A DNA stretch of 57,384 nt, from contig CANFKS010000012.1 in the NCBI GenBank assembly GCA_947447625.1, positions 1-57,384 of the forward strand. The letters are read 5' to 3'. A program made the translations under genes and the position numbers. The DNA comes from Rhodospirillales bacterium. Lineage in GTDB: Bacteria > Pseudomonadota > Alphaproteobacteria > Acetobacterales > Acetobacteraceae. The notes under the pieces are model-generated. The model was given only the letters and a program-made list of their open reading frames with translations. It ran no database searches and was not told the DNA's origin. Shown piece after piece: positions 18,072 to 28,500 of the stretch; within the stretch, counting starts at the first letter, position 1, and every line of letters begins with the position of its first letter.

Positions 18072-18415
18072 ACGCCGCGATCCGGACCTGTCTGATCGCC
18101 AGGTCCGCCAGACAACCAGAAAATCCCCGGTTCATGCCGGGAAATCCTCCAGAACAGGCCGCTGGACGAACCAAGCGGCCCATCTCCCAGACCTTATCCA
18201 CTCCACCACCTCCAACGCAACCCACCCCGTCGCAGAGCGGGTCATTTGCACCGGGACAAGGATGGCGCTCTCCTGGATGGGTTCACCACTGATGGAAGCG
18301 CTGCGGCCGGTCTCGCCGCACAATTCAGCTATGCGGAGGGCGACGAACACATGTGTGCACGGCCCACTGCAACATATGAATTTTTCGATTGTCCGGATGC
18401 GACTGAAACGCGCGC
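18072..18415. other. Non-coding gap between tRNA-Gly and tRNA-Asn
   Basis: About 340 bases hold no convincing gene: the frames here are short and not supported by any recognisable motif. I looked for a decayed tRNA-Tyr or tRNA-Thr and found no paired acceptor or T-arm. A promoter for the tRNA-Gly to nusG run may lie here but no clear boxes stand out. Confidence 0.4.
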
Positions 18416-18491
18416 TGGCTCCCGAAGTAGGACTCGAACCTACGACCTAGCGATTAACAGTCGCGTGCTCTACCAACTGAGCTATTCGGGA
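18416..18491 (-). tRNA. tRNA-Asn (anticodon GUU)
   Basis: Minus-strand cloverleaf with acceptor TCCCGAA/TTCGGGA, D-arm GCTCAGTTGGTAGAGC, and anticodon loop CTGTTAA giving GTT. GGTTCGAGTCC is the T-loop. The 3' GCCA is encoded. Confidence 0.95.
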
Positions 18492-18650
18492 TCAGCGCGC
18501 TGCAACCCTATAGCGAAGCGGTTCCCCCCCTGTAAACCCCTGTTCGCCCCCCCACGTGACGGGGGTGTTCAATGAGCAGCACTGCGTTATAATGCTAAGG
18601 CATGGTGGAAGCGGCACACGCTGCCCTGCGATGCGTATGATGCGTATGAT

Positions 18651-18734
18651 GCGAGAGTGGCGGAACGGTAGACGCAGTCGACTCAAAATCGACCGGCGCA
18701 AGTCATGGGGGTTCGAATCCCCCCTCTCGCACCA
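18651..18734 (+). tRNA. tRNA-Leu (anticodon CAA)
   Basis: Plus-strand type II tRNA of 84 bases with acceptor GCGAGAG/CTCTCGC, anticodon stem-loop GTCGA-CTCAAAA-TCGAC giving CAA, a variable arm, and T-loop GGTTCGAATCC. The 3' ACCA is encoded. A direct repeat of ATGCGTATG lies just before the 5' end. Confidence 0.95.
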
Positions 18735-18790
18735 CGCAACCTCCTGACAAAATGCCGCTGAAACCTGCCTCCCGTGCCGGGGATAAGAAG

Positions 18791-18819
18791 GCAAGCGCTT
18801 CTTTTTTGAAAAAAGAAGC
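18791..18819. repeat. T-rich hairpin repeat, family 3, single copy
   Basis: GCAAGCGCTTC followed by TTTTTTGAAAAAA and GAAGC forms a near-perfect hairpin with T-runs on both strands. It lies between tRNA-Leu and the end of the SDR gene, about 80 bases beyond the SDR stop. It could act as a two-way terminator. Same core as the copies at 26359, 33261, 33396, 35777 and 35924. Confidence 0.8.
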
Positions 18820-18896
18820 AGACGACCTTTGTCCGGTTGGGGGCGGCCGCAACGGTTCCAAGGCGGCGCACACAGCAAAAAACAGCCGCTCCTGCC

Positions 18897-19730
18897 TTAA
18901 CCCGGCGCCGCCCCGCCTCCACACACCAGCAATTGACCGGATACGTAATCCGACTCCGGAATGCAGAACAGATAGACCGACCCCGCCGCCTCCTCCGGCG
19001 TGCCCGCCCGCCCCAGCGGAATCCGCGCCTCGATATCCTTCGCGTTGTCCGCGTTTATCCCAACCCGGATCTGCCGCCCCTCGATATCGATCCGCGCCCC
19101 GGAATCCGCCGTCGCCTCCGTCAGCCGCGTCCTGATGAACCCGAAGGCGACGGCGTTCACATTCACCCGATACCGTCCCCACTCCTTCGCCAACGTCTTG
19201 GTCAGTCCGACAATCCCCATTTTCGCCGCCGCGTAGTTGGACTGCCCGGCATTCCCCCCGGTGCCCGACACCGACGAGATATTCACCACCTTGCGATTAA
19301 ACCCCACCCCCGCTGCCGCCTCCGCCCGCGCCAGGTCCCGAATCCGCGGCTGCGCCGCCCGCAAAATCCGAAACGGCGCCGTCAAATGGCAATCGATGAT
19401 CGCATACCACTGCTCGTCCTCCATTTTCTGGATGACATTGTCCCACGTGTAGCCCGCATTGTTCACGATGATATCGACCGAGCGGTAGGTATCCATCGCC
19501 TTCTGGATGAACATCTCCCCAAACTCCGGCACCGTCACCGACCCCGGAAACGCCACCGCCTCGCCCCCCATTGCCTTGATCTCCGCCACCACCGCATCCG
19601 CCGGCGCCGCATCGAGGTCATTGACCACCACATGTGCGCCCTCGGATGCCAGCTTCAGCGCGATCGACCGCCCGATCCCCCGCCCGCCACCCGTCACCAG
19701 CGCCACCCGCCCCTGGACTTTCCCGTGCAT
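18897..19730 (-). CDS. Short-chain dehydrogenase/reductase (FabG-like)
   Basis: The 277-residue protein has the Rossmann motif TGGGRGIG at residues 14-20, NNAG, the active-site serine in VVNISSVSG, and the catalytic pair in SNYAAAKMG (YxxxK). Classical SDR length is about 250; the extra residues lie in an insert after IRTRLTEA. It would reduce a ketone or oxidise an alcohol using NAD(P)H. No partner genes point to a substrate. The gene is divergent from recO and has GAGG before the ATG. fabG itself is possible but the insert argues against it. Confidence 0.88.
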   Translation of the reverse strand: MHGKVQGRVALVTGGGRGIGRSIALKLASEGAHVVVNDLDAAPADAVVAEIKAMGGEAVAFPGSVTVPEFGEMFIQKAMDTYRSVDIIVNNAGYTWDNVIQKMEDEQWYAIIDCHLTAPFRILRAAQPRIRDLARAEAAAGVGFNRKVVNISSVSGTGGNAGQSNYAAAKMGIVGLTKTLAKEWGRYRVNVNAVAFGFIRTRLTEATADSGARIDIEGRQIRVGINADNAKDIEARIPLGRAGTPEEAAGSVYLFCIPESDYVSGQLLVCGGGAAPG

Positions 19731-19826
19731 CCTCGCAATCCTCCCATGCTCGTCCCTTCAGAGGGACCGTTTGATCGCCGGATTGTGCAGCCCCACACCC
19801 AGCCGGCGCAAGGAGGGCCGCATCGC

Positions 19827-20582
19827 ATGGAATGGGACGCCCCCGGCATCATCCTCGACACCCGCCCCTTCGGCGAAACCGATGTCCTCGCCACCATCAT
19901 GACCGAAGATCACGGCGCCCATCGCGGCCTCGCCCGCGGCGGCCAGTCCCGCAGCCGTGCCGCCCTGTGGCAGCCCGGCAACCTCGTCCAGGCCCGCTGG
20001 ACCGCCCGCCTGTCCGACAATCTCGGCAGCTTCACCGCCGAACTCATCCACCCCGCCGCCGCCCTCGTCCTCGATGATCCCCTCGCCCTCGCCATGCTCC
20101 GCAGCGCCTGCGCCACCGCCGAAGGTGCCCTGCAGGAACGCGAAGCCTACCCCCGCAGCTTCGACGGCCTGCTCCGTCTCCTTGCCCGCCTGCCCCAGGG
20201 CGCCCCCCTCCTGACCGACCTGGTCCTGTGGGAACTCACCCTGCTGGCAGACCTCGGCTACGGCCTGGACCTCACCCGCTGCGCCGTCTCCGGCGCCACC
20301 GACCGCCTCGCCTTCGTCTCCCCCAGATCCGGCCGCGCCGTCGCCGCCGAAGCCGCCGGCCCCTGGCGCGACCGCCTTCTGCCCCTCCCCCCCTTCCTCC
20401 TCGCCTCCCAGAACCTCGCCACCCCTGCCGATTGGCGCGACGGATTGCGCCTCACCGGCCACTTCCTCGCCCGCGACGCCTTTGGCCTGCATCACAAGCC
20501 ATTGCCCCAGGCCCGCCTCGCACTGTACGACCGCGTCGCCGTGCGCGCCGAACCCACTCCGGAGACCAGCCCAGATGCCTGA
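19827..20582 (+). CDS. recO: DNA repair protein RecO
   Basis: The 251-residue protein starts [19 protein letters not shown], the RecO N-terminal OB-fold, with [11 protein letters not shown] and [11 protein letters not shown] following. A helical C-terminal part has [25 protein letters not shown], a recognisable RecO stretch, split here for length. It loads RecA with RecR in recombinational repair. AAGGAGGG lies about 9 bases before the ATG. The stop overlaps the start of parC by 8 bases. Confidence 0.93.
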   Translation: MEWDAPGIILDTRPFGETDVLATIMTEDHGAHRGLARGGQSRSRAALWQPGNLVQARWTARLSDNLGSFTAELIHPAAALVLDDPLALAMLRSACATAEGALQEREAYPRSFDGLLRLLARLPQGAPLLTDLVLWELTLLADLGYGLDLTRCAVSGATDRLAFVSPRSGRAVAAEAAGPWRDRLLPLPPFLLASQNLATPADWRDGLRLTGHFLARDAFGLHHKPLPQARLALYDRVAVRAEPTPETSPDA

Positions 20583-22806
20583 CGATATGATCGGCAAAAT
20601 CGAGGAAACCCGCCTCGCCGACGCCCTCGGCGAGCGCTACCTCGCCTACGCCCTGTCCACCATCATGTCCCGCTCCTTGCCCGACGTGCGCGACGGCCTC
20701 AAACCCGTTCACCGTCGTCTCGTCTACGCCATGCACCAACTCCGGCTTGATCCCACCACCGGGTTCAAAAAATGCGCCCGCATCGTGGGCGACGTGATGG
20801 GCAAATATCACCCCCACGGCGATGCTTCGATCTACGACGCCATGGTCCGCCTCGCCCAGGACTTTGCCGCCCGCTACCCCCTGGTCGACGGCCAGGGCAA
20901 TTTCGGCAACATCGACGGCGATAACGCCGCCGCCATGCGCTACACCGAAGCCCGCCTCACCGAAGTCGCAAAATCCCTCCTCGCCGGCATCGACGATGAC
21001 GCGGTCGACTTCCGCCCCACCTATGACGGCGAAGAATCCGAACCCGTCGTGTTGCCCGGCGGCTTCCCCAATCTCCTGGCTAATGGCGCCGCAGGCATCG
21101 CCGTCGGCATGGCGACCTCCATCCCCCCTCACAACGCCGGCGAAGTCTGCGCCGCCGCCATCCACCTCATCCGCAACCCCGACGCCACCACCGCCGATCT
21201 CCTCGATCACATGCCCGGCCCCGACTTCCCCACCGGCGGCATTCTCATCGAGGAACGCGCCTCCATGATCCAGGCCTACGAAACCGGCCGCGGCGGCTTT
21301 CGCCTGCGCGCCAAATGGGCCGTCGAACGCGGCAAGAACGGCACCTGGTCCATCGTCGTCACCGAAATCCCCTACCAGGTCCAGAAATCCCGCCTCATCG
21401 AGCAAATCGCCCAACTCCTCGAAGACAAAAAACTCCCCCTCCTCGGTGACATCCGCGACGAATCGGCCGAAACCGTCCGCCTCGTCCTCGAACCCAAAAC
21501 CCGCATCGTCGAACCCGACATGCTCATGGCCACCCTGTTCCGCGCCACCGCCCTCGAATCCCGCTTCCCCCTGAACATGAACGTCCTCACCGCCGAGCGC
21601 ACCCCCCGCGTGCTGTCCTTGCGCGAAGTCCTCCGCCAATGGCTCGATCACCGCCAGATCGTCCTCGTGCGCCGCTCCAATCACCGCCTCGCCGCCATCG
21701 AGCGCCGCCTCGAACTGCTCGACGGCTTCCTCGCGGTCTACCTCAACCTCGATGAAGTCATCCGCATCATCCGCTACGAGGATGAACCCAAGGCCGAACT
21801 CATTCGCGCCTTCACCCTGACTGACGCCCAGGCCGACGCCATCCTCAACATGCGCCTGCGGAGCTTGCGCAAACTCGAGGAACTCGAAATCCGCAAGGAA
21901 CACAAAACCCTCTCCCGCGAACGCAAGGACCTCCAAACCCTCCTCGCCAGCACCAGGCTGCAATGGGACCGCATCGCCACCGAACTGGATGAAACCCGCA
22001 CCAAATTCGGCACCAGCCCTCCGGCATCATCCCCTCTCGGCACACGGCGCACCGAACTCGGCGATGCCCCGGCCGACATCGAAGTCTCCACCGAAGCCTA
22101 TGTCGAACGCGAAGCCATCACTGTCATCCTTTCCGAAAAAGGCTGGATCCGCGCCGTCAAAGGCCACAACGTCGATCCCGAAACCCAGAAATTCAAGGAA
22201 GGCGACGCGCTGCGCCTCCTCCTCCCCTGCGAAACCACCGACCGCCTCTGCCTCTTCGCCACCAACGGCCGCGCCTACACGCTGCGCGCCAATGACCTCC
22301 CCCGCGGCCGCGGTGACGGCCAACCCATCCGCCTCCTCGCCGAAATGACCAACGAAGACGACATCGCCGCCCTCTTCCTCTGGCGCGACACCATCAGATA
22401 CCTCGTCGCCTCCAACACCGGCCGCGGCTTCATCGTAAAATCGGAAGACCTCATCGCCGAAAAACGGACCGGCAAAACCATCCTCAACCTCAAACCCACC
22501 GAAACCGCCCGCCTCTGCCTGCCCATCGATGGGGACCACCTCGCCATCATCGGCGACAACCGCAAACTCCTCGTCTTCCCCCTCGACCAGATCCCCGAAC
22601 TCAGCCGCGGTACCGGCGTGCAACTCCAAAAATACAAAGACGCCAGCCTCGCCGATGCCAAAACCTTCCGTGCCGCCGAAGGCCTCACCTGGCGCCTCGG
22701 GGAAAAAACCCGCACCGAAACCGACCTCCGCCTCTGGCGCGGCGACCGCGCCCAAACCGGCCGTCTCCCCCCCAACGGCTTCCCCAAATCCGGAAAATTC
22801 ACCTAG
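20575..22806 (+). CDS. parC: DNA topoisomerase IV subunit A
   Basis: The 743-residue protein has the GyrA/ParC breakage-reunion domain with the catalytic tyrosine in [10 protein letters not shown] (Tyr123). The quinolone region reads [12 protein letters not shown]. The short C-terminal beta-propeller, with no GyrA-box region as long as GyrA, fits ParC. It decatenates daughter chromosomes together with ParE, which is not in the window. It overlaps recO by 8 bases. The residue aligned with E. coli Ser80 is Ala84, and the one aligned with Glu84 is Asp88. Confidence 0.95.
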   Translation: MPDDMIGKIEETRLADALGERYLAYALSTIMSRSLPDVRDGLKPVHRRLVYAMHQLRLDPTTGFKKCARIVGDVMGKYHPHGDASIYDAMVRLAQDFAARYPLVDGQGNFGNIDGDNAAAMRYTEARLTEVAKSLLAGIDDDAVDFRPTYDGEESEPVVLPGGFPNLLANGAAGIAVGMATSIPPHNAGEVCAAAIHLIRNPDATTADLLDHMPGPDFPTGGILIEERASMIQAYETGRGGFRLRAKWAVERGKNGTWSIVVTEIPYQVQKSRLIEQIAQLLEDKKLPLLGDIRDESAETVRLVLEPKTRIVEPDMLMATLFRATALESRFPLNMNVLTAERTPRVLSLREVLRQWLDHRQIVLVRRSNHRLAAIERRLELLDGFLAVYLNLDEVIRIIRYEDEPKAELIRAFTLTDAQADAILNMRLRSLRKLEELEIRKEHKTLSRERKDLQTLLASTRLQWDRIATELDETRTKFGTSPPASSPLGTRRTELGDAPADIEVSTEAYVEREAITVILSEKGWIRAVKGHNVDPETQKFKEGDALRLLLPCETTDRLCLFATNGRAYTLRANDLPRGRGDGQPIRLLAEMTNEDDIAALFLWRDTIRYLVASNTGRGFIVKSEDLIAEKRTGKTILNLKPTETARLCLPIDGDHLAIIGDNRKLLVFPLDQIPELSRGTGVQLQKYKDASLADAKTFRAAEGLTWRLGEKTRTETDLRLWRGDRAQTGRLPPNGFPKSGKFT

Positions 22807-22942
22807 CCCTCCCCCCCAAACCCGCCATTTCGCCTAACGAACACCACCCGCAACCCAAACCCCGCGCCCGCGGGACGCGCTGGGCCTAGAACCTCCATGT
22901 CGTTCCAAAAACTGCCTCATCCACCAACGCCGACTCAAGCCT

Positions 22943-24556
22943 TTATAGTTGCGATATAGAACCAACAATAGCCAACCCCACCGCCTCCGCCACCCGGATC
23001 CCATCCACCCCCGCCGAAAGGATTCCCCCCGCGAACCCAGCCCCCTCGCCCGCCGGATACAACCCGCTCACATTCAAACTTTGAAGCCCCGCCCCCCGCG
23101 GTATCCGCAGCGGCGATGACGTCCGCGTCTCCACCCCCGTCAAAACCGCATCCGCCATATCGAACCCCGCGATCTGCCGCCCAAAAGCCGGCAACGCCTC
23201 GCGGATCGCAGCAATCGCATAGTCCGGCAGACACCCCGACAAATCCGTCCAATTCACCCCCGGCTTGTACGACGGCACCACCGAGCCCACCGTTGTCGAA
23301 GCCCGCCCCGCCAGAAAATCCGCAACTTTCTGCGCGGGCGCCGCATACGTCCCGCCGCCCGCGGCAAACGCCATCTCCTCCCAATGCCGTTGAAACGCAA
23401 TCCCCGCCAACGGCCCACCAGGGTAATCTTCAGGCGAAATCCCCACCACAATCCCAGCATTCGCATTGCGCTCTGCGCGCGAATACTGGCTCATCCCATT
23501 CGTCACCAACCGCCCGACTTCCGACGCCGCCGCCACCACCGTTCCGCCCGGACACATGCAGAAACTATAAACCGACCGCCCATTCGCGCAGTGATGCACC
23601 AGCTTGTAATCCGCCGCCCCCAGCAATTTATGGCCCGCGAACTGCCCCCACCGGCACGCATCGATCATCCCCTGCGGGTGCTCGATGCGAAATCCGATCG
23701 AAAACGGCTTGGCCACCATCTCCACGCCCCGCGCATGCAGCATCTCAAACGTATCGCGTGCACTATGCCCCACCGCCAACACCACATGTGACGCCGCAAT
23801 CCGCTCGCCGCTCGCCAGCACCACGCCGCGCATCGCATAGCCCCGCTCGGTCTGCGCGAGATCGAGATCCACCACATGCGATCCGAACCGATACTCCCCC
23901 CCCAGCGCCTGCACCTCGGCGCGCATACTCTCCACCATCGACACCAGCCGGAACGTTCCGATATGCGGCCGCCCGACAAACAAGATCTCCTCCGGCGCCC
24001 CCGCCTTGACGAACTCCGTCAACACCTTGCGCCCCCGAAACGCCGGGTCCTTGATCTGGCTGTAGAGCTTGCCGTCCGAAAACGTCCCCGCGCCGCCTTC
24101 GCCGAACTGCACATTGCTTTCCGGGTTGAGCACCGATTTGCGCCAAAACGCCCAGGTATCCTTGGTCCGCTCGCGCACCACCTTGCCGCGCTCGAGGATG
24201 ATCGGCCGGAACCCCATTTGCGCCAGCAGCAACCCCGCCAGAAGCCCGCACGGCCCGGTTCCGATCACCACCGGCCGCTCCGCCATCCCATCCGGTGCCC
24301 GCGCCACCATCCGATACGCCGTATCCGGCGTCACGCCCACATGCCCATCCCCGGCCAGGCGCGCCAGCACGGACGGCTCGTCCGCCACTTCGGCATCGAT
24401 CGTATAGGTAAGCCTGATCTGCGCCTTGCGCCTGGCATCCACCGCCCTGCGCGACACGCTGAACCGCCGCACCGCGCCGAGCCGCTCCAGCACCGCTGCC
24501 TCGAGCGCCGCCGCGTCGTGGTCGAGCGGCAATTTTAATTCGGTCAGTCGGATCAT
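22943..24556 (-). CDS. FAD-dependent dehydrogenase, COG2509 type
   Basis: The 537-residue protein starts with a 90-residue alpha/beta domain (MIRLTELKLPLDHD). The FAD dinucleotide fold IGTGPCGLLAG follows at residues 98-108. QFGEGGAGTFSDGKLYSQIKD and RPHIGTFRLV, then FCMCPGGTVVAA and the C-terminal GEGAGFAGGI, are hallmarks of this family by recollection. Biological substrate is unknown. ATG 24556 is chosen because the frame's earlier start adds only nine unrelated residues. It stands alone; the MBL gene upstream ends 130 bases away. The downstream gap (22807-22942), facing parC, shows nothing. Confidence 0.85.
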   Translation of the reverse strand: MIRLTELKLPLDHDAAALEAAVLERLGAVRRFSVSRRAVDARRKAQIRLTYTIDAEVADEPSVLARLAGDGHVGVTPDTAYRMVARAPDGMAERPVVIGTGPCGLLAGLLLAQMGFRPIILERGKVVRERTKDTWAFWRKSVLNPESNVQFGEGGAGTFSDGKLYSQIKDPAFRGRKVLTEFVKAGAPEEILFVGRPHIGTFRLVSMVESMRAEVQALGGEYRFGSHVVDLDLAQTERGYAMRGVVLASGERIAASHVVLAVGHSARDTFEMLHARGVEMVAKPFSIGFRIEHPQGMIDACRWGQFAGHKLLGAADYKLVHHCANGRSVYSFCMCPGGTVVAAASEVGRLVTNGMSQYSRAERNANAGIVVGISPEDYPGGPLAGIAFQRHWEEMAFAAGGGTYAAPAQKVADFLAGRASTTVGSVVPSYKPGVNWTDLSGCLPDYAIAAIREALPAFGRQIAGFDMADAVLTGVETRTSSPLRIPRGAGLQSLNVSGLYPAGEGAGFAGGILSAGVDGIRVAEAVGLAIVGSISQL

Positions 24557-24686
24557 GGTGCATCCAGCGCAAAACGGAGCCATCCGCCCCTGCCGTCTTT
24601 CTGCGCCAGGCCAGCCTGTGTTTCAACTCCAGACCGGGCAGAACGACCACAAGGCCAGGGCAGGCCGCGATGGAGGTGTTGCGCTG

Positions 24687-25559
24687 TCAGCCGATCGGAT
24701 CGCAGCGGAAGCCTTCGCCCCAGCGCCGCACCTTGACGCGCGATGGCGAGGGGAAATGGGCGGTGCAGCACGCGGTGTCTGTGTCGCAGTAGCGCTCGAG
24801 AAAGGCGCGACGCGTGGCGGCGGACTGGATGGGGTCGACATCGGCGCGCATGGAAAGCTCGGTGTGGCGCGCCTGGATCGGCGAGTGGATCAGATCGCCG
24901 GTGAACACCGCGGCATCGCGGCCGCGGCCGATGGCAACCGCATAATGGTCCGGCGTGTGGCCCGGCGTAGGCATCAGGCGGACATGGTCGTTCAGTTCGT
25001 GCGCGCTGCTGACGAGTTCGTGGCGTCCGGCCTCGACGATGGGCAGGACCGAATCCTGGAACGGCAGCACCGGGGATTTTGCGTTCTGTTCGTTCCAGTA
25101 GGCGTATTCCTTGTCGGCGAAGAGATATTTCGCTTTGGGGAAGGTCGGCACCCAGCGGCCGTCGATGAGCTTGGTATTCCAGCCGACATGGTCGACATGG
25201 AGATGAGTGCACATGACATAGTCGATATCCTCGACGCCGAGGCCGGCGGCGGCGAGGGCCCGGAGGTAGTGATCGCCGGACTGCATGTCCCAGGCGGGGA
25301 AGGCCGGCCGCGACTTGTCGTTGCCGACACAGGTGTCGATCATGATGGTGTGGTGCGGCGTGCGCACGACGTAGGACTGGACGCAGATGACCAGAAAATC
25401 CTCAGCGTTCAGCGCGCCGGCCTCCTGCAGCCAGCCTCGGTTTTCGGCCAGCATGGCGTCGCTCAAACTGGGCAGAAAGCGCTGCAGGCCCTGGAACGCA
25501 TATTCGCCCTCGATGATGCGGTCGATCCGCATGTCAGCGATTTGAAAGCTGGTGGTCAT
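24687..25559 (-). CDS. Metallo-beta-lactamase-fold hydrolase
   Basis: The 290-residue protein has the zinc motif HLHVDH at residues 119-124, a later TPGHTPDHY histidine and TGDLIH as the bridging aspartate. These are the ligands of the binuclear zinc site of the lactonase/glyoxalase II-like MBL group. Substrate unknown; nothing in the neighbourhood points to quorum lactones. AGAGGG lies upstream of the ATG. Confidence 0.85.
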   Translation of the reverse strand: MTTSFQIADMRIDRIIEGEYAFQGLQRFLPSLSDAMLAENRGWLQEAGALNAEDFLVICVQSYVVRTPHHTIMIDTCVGNDKSRPAFPAWDMQSGDHYLRALAAAGLGVEDIDYVMCTHLHVDHVGWNTKLIDGRWVPTFPKAKYLFADKEYAYWNEQNAKSPVLPFQDSVLPIVEAGRHELVSSAHELNDHVRLMPTPGHTPDHYAVAIGRGRDAAVFTGDLIHSPIQARHTELSMRADVDPIQSAATRRAFLERYCDTDTACCTAHFPSPSRVKVRRWGEGFRCDPIG

Positions 25560-25690
25560 GGGTATGGTCCCTCTTGTCGGGGGCGATGCTAGAGGCGCAT
25601 GACCGAACTGACAAACCGTATCCGGGGTTTACAGCGTGGGGCGGGTCTGGTGCAGGCTGGGGCCGCCATTTGCTGGAAAGGGTTTTGCCG

Positions 25691-26209
25691 ATGCCTCCCG
25701 ACTTCTCGTTGCGTGCCGCCCGGCCCTCGGATGCCGAAGCCATCGCCGCCATGCACTGCCTGCCCGGATTCCGCCACGGCACGCTGCGCCCGCCGTTCGT
25801 CTCGCCGCAGCAGGTGCGCGAGCGGCTGGAACGGCCGTTCAACGGGCATATGCTGGTGGCCTTCGCGGGCGAGGCGCTGATCGGGCAGGTGGGTGTGGCG
25901 CAGCACACCGGGCGTCAGTCGCATGCGGGGGAGATTGGCATCGGCATCCATGACGACTGGGTGGGGCAAGGGATCGGGCATCGCCTGATGAGCGAAATCA
26001 TCGCGGTGGCCGATCGCTGGATGGGGCTGCGGCGGCTGGAACTGACGGTGCAGACCGACAACGCACGAGCGATCGCGCTCTACACGCGGCACGGATTCGT
26101 GATCGAAGGGACCCATATCGGGGATAGTATTCGCGACGGCATGCTGATCGATGTGCACAGCATGGCGCGGCTGGTGGCGGCGACGGTATTGCAAAGGAAT
26201 TTAAAGTGA
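25691..26209 (+). CDS. GNAT-family N-acetyltransferase
   Basis: The 172-residue protein has the acetyl-CoA loop motif VGQGIGHRLM, then LELTVQTDNARAIALYTRHGF, the usual motif B of the family. It resembles RimI/YhhY-like small-molecule or peptide acetyltransferases. ATG 25691 has AAAGGG about 11 bases upstream; the longer frame from 25574 would overlap the promoter of the divergent MBL gene. Acceptor unknown. Confidence 0.85.
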   Translation: MPPDFSLRAARPSDAEAIAAMHCLPGFRHGTLRPPFVSPQQVRERLERPFNGHMLVAFAGEALIGQVGVAQHTGRQSHAGEIGIGIHDDWVGQGIGHRLMSEIIAVADRWMGLRRLELTVQTDNARAIALYTRHGFVIEGTHIGDSIRDGMLIDVHSMARLVAATVLQRNLK

Positions 26210-26358
26210 ATTTATGAATTATTTATTAATAAAATAATCAATAACTATTTGATATTGTAATCGATATGTCTGCCGGGATGAGGGGAAGAAGCCAATTTTT
26301 ATTTGGATTAGGCCCTATATTGGCGAATAATATTAGAGGATAAAGTTTATTTTATTAA
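26210..26358 (+). promoter_or_regulatory. AT-rich region with a candidate sigma-70 promoter for guaA
   Basis: About 150 bases are very AT-rich. TTGGAT (26303-26308) and AATAAT (26326-26331) with a 17-base spacer form the best promoter-like pair; the -10 matches at five of six positions and the -35 at three. The start would be near 26338, about 155 bases before the guaA ATG, so the transcript would pass through the family 3 hairpin at 26359-26381. Confidence 0.35.
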
Positions 26359-26381
26359 TTTTTCAAAAAAGAAGCGCTTGC
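26359..26381. repeat. T-rich hairpin repeat, family 3, half-decayed copy
   Basis: ATTTTTCAAAAAAGAAGCGC then TTGC matches the right arm of the family; the left arm reads TTATTAA instead of GCTTC. It lies between the candidate promoter and the guaA start. Confidence 0.7.
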
Positions 26382-26492
26382 TTCCTCTCCCACATCCGTC
26401 CCCCGTAGGGCCTGCGTTGCGGATTCCCTGCTTGCGCCGGGCGGGCGTGCATGCTGCAACGCGGCGCACCTCCACAGTCCGGTGCCATTGCC

Positions 26493-28073
26493 ATGACCGA
26501 GTCCGCCGTATCCGTTGCTTTCGAGTCGCATGATCGGGTTCTGATCCTCGATTTCGGCAGCCAGGTGACGCAGTTGATCGCGCGTCGGGTGCGGGAGTGC
26601 GGGGTGTATTGCGAAATCTGGCCGTATAACGTCGATCCGGCCAAGATCGTGGCGTTCGGGCCGCGGGCGATCATTTTGTCGGGTGGGCCGGCGAGTGTGC
26701 CGGAGGGGAATTCGCCGCGGGCGCCGCAGATGGTGTTCGAGCAGGGCGTGCCGGTGCTGGGCATCTGCTACGGGCAGATGACGATGTGCGAGCAGCTTGG
26801 CGGCACGGTGGCGGCGTCGGATCATCGGGAGTTCGGGCGGGCTTTCGTTGATGTGTTGGAGCCCTGCGCGTTGTTCAATGGCGTGTGGTCGCCGGGTGCG
26901 CACGAGCAGGTGTGGATGAGCCATGGCGACCGGGTGACCGAGTTGCCGGAGGGGTTCCGTGTGGTGGGGACGTCCGAAGGCGCGCCGTTCGCGGCGTTCG
27001 CTGATGATGCGCGGAAGTTCTATGGGCTGATGTTTCATCCCGAGGTGGTGCATACGCCGCACGGGGCGCAGTTGTTGCGCAATTTCGTGCGCGATGTGGC
27101 GGGTTGCGCGGGGGATTGGAGCATGGGCGGGTTCCGCGCGGCGCAGGTGGCGAAAATCCGCGCGCAGGTGGGCGGCGGGCGGGTGATTTGCGGGTTGTCG
27201 GGGGGCGTCGACAGTTCGGTGGCGGCGGTGCTGATCCATGAGGCGATCGGGGATCAGTTGACCTGCATTTTTGTTGATCACGGTCTGCTGCGGGCGGGCG
27301 AGGCGGACGATGTGGTGGCGACGTTCAGGGACAAGTTCAATATCAAGCTGGTGCATCGCGATGCGTCGGACATGTTCCTCGGCGCTCTCGAGGGTGTCAC
27401 GGACCCTGAGATCAAGCGCAAGACGATCGGGCGGCTGTTCATCGAGGTGTTCGAAGAGGAGGCGGTGAAGGTGGGGGGCGCCGATTTTCTGGCGCAGGGG
27501 ACGCTGTATCCGGATGTGATCGAGAGCGTGAGCTTCACGGGCGGTCCGTCGGTGACGATCAAGTCGCACCACAATGTGGGCGGGTTGCCGGCGCGGATGC
27601 GGATGCAACTGGTGGAGCCGTTGCGCGAGTTGTTCAAGGACGAGGTGCGCGATCTCGGGCGGGAACTGGGGATTCCTGAGATCATCGTGGGGCGGCATCC
27701 GTTCCCCGGGCCGGGCCTGGCGATCCGCATTCCGGGAGCGATCACGCGGGAGAAGTGCGACCTGCTGCGCAAGGCGGACACGATCTACCTGGAGGAGATT
27801 CGCACTGCTGGGCTCTACGACGCGATCTGGCAGGCATTCGTGGTGTTGTTGCCGGTGCGCACGGTGGGGGTGATGGGCGATGGGCGAACGTATGACATGG
27901 CGTGCGCACTCAGGGCGGTGACGAGTTCGGACGGGATGACGGCGGATGTGTATCCGTTCGAGATGGGGTTCCTGAGTCGGGTTTCGAACCGGATTGTCAA
28001 CGAGGTCAGAGGGATCAACCGGGTGACGTATGATATTACGTCCAAGCCGCCGGGGACGATTGAGTGGGAGTAG
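26493..28073 (+). CDS. guaA: GMP synthase (glutamine-hydrolysing)
   Basis: The 526-residue protein has a class I glutamine amidotransferase domain with nucleophile Cys92 in GICYGQ and the partner histidine and glutamate in FHPEVVH. An ATP pyrophosphatase domain follows with the P-loop SGGVDSS (near residue 236), then the dimerisation domain ending GTIEWE. It makes GMP from XMP; guaB, which makes XMP, is 8 kb away. ATG 26493 fits the family length; an in-frame ATG at 26451 adds 14 residues. No good Shine-Dalgarno sequence precedes either start. Confidence 0.97.
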   Translation: MTESAVSVAFESHDRVLILDFGSQVTQLIARRVRECGVYCEIWPYNVDPAKIVAFGPRAIILSGGPASVPEGNSPRAPQMVFEQGVPVLGICYGQMTMCEQLGGTVAASDHREFGRAFVDVLEPCALFNGVWSPGAHEQVWMSHGDRVTELPEGFRVVGTSEGAPFAAFADDARKFYGLMFHPEVVHTPHGAQLLRNFVRDVAGCAGDWSMGGFRAAQVAKIRAQVGGGRVICGLSGGVDSSVAAVLIHEAIGDQLTCIFVDHGLLRAGEADDVVATFRDKFNIKLVHRDASDMFLGALEGVTDPEIKRKTIGRLFIEVFEEEAVKVGGADFLAQGTLYPDVIESVSFTGGPSVTIKSHHNVGGLPARMRMQLVEPLRELFKDEVRDLGRELGIPEIIVGRHPFPGPGLAIRIPGAITREKCDLLRKADTIYLEEIRTAGLYDAIWQAFVVLLPVRTVGVMGDGRTYDMACALRAVTSSDGMTADVYPFEMGFLSRVSNRIVNEVRGINRVTYDITSKPPGTIEWE

Positions 28074-28080
28074 AACAGCC

Positions 28081-28428
28081 GTGAGCATTACGCTTTATGG
28101 GATCAAAGCTTGCGATACGATGAAGAAGGCGCGCGCGTGGCTCGAGGCGCATGGGGTGGCTTATCGGTTTCATGACTACAAGGTGGCGGGGATCGAGGCG
28201 GCCGTGGTGCGGGGGTGGGTGGATCGGTTGGGCTGGGAGGTGGTGCTCAATCGGGCCGGGACGACGTTTCGCACTGTGCCGGAGGCGGAGCGGGCGGGGC
28301 TGGATGCGGAGGGGGCGATCCGGCTGATGGTGGCGCAGCCATCGATGATCAAGCGACCGGTGCTTGAGCAGGCGGGGGCGTTGGTGGTGGGGTTCAAAAT
28401 AGAAGTTTATGCGGCGCGGTTTGGCTGA
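28081..28428 (+). CDS. ArsC/Spx-family protein (YffB-like)
   Basis: The 115-residue protein starts ITLYGIKACDTMKKA, with a single cysteine in the CDTxKKA form that marks the YffB branch of the arsenate reductase fold, then VAYRFHDYK and MIKRPVLEQAG. Unlike Spx (CxxC) it has one N-terminal cysteine. Probably a glutathione- or glutaredoxin-linked reductase; no arsenic genes are near. GTG start, 7 bases after the guaA stop, so co-transcribed. Confidence 0.85.
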   Translation: MSITLYGIKACDTMKKARAWLEAHGVAYRFHDYKVAGIEAAVVRGWVDRLGWEVVLNRAGTTFRTVPEAERAGLDAEGAIRLMVAQPSMIKRPVLEQAGALVVGFKIEVYAARFG

Positions 28429-28500
28429 GAAACGGGCTTGTGCTTTGATGGGGCGCTGCCGATTGGGCGCCTTGTGAGGCGGTTTGCGCCCTCCGGGGGG

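Noticed and set aside
18837-19826. Long upstream extension of recO
   Set aside because: It is antisense to the SDR gene, Arg/Pro-rich, and recO has a strong ribosome-binding site at 19827.
26210-26492. Purine riboswitch before guaA
   Set aside because: I could not find the paired P1/P2/P3 pattern or conserved loop bases; only an AT-rich strip and a dispersed hairpin are visible.
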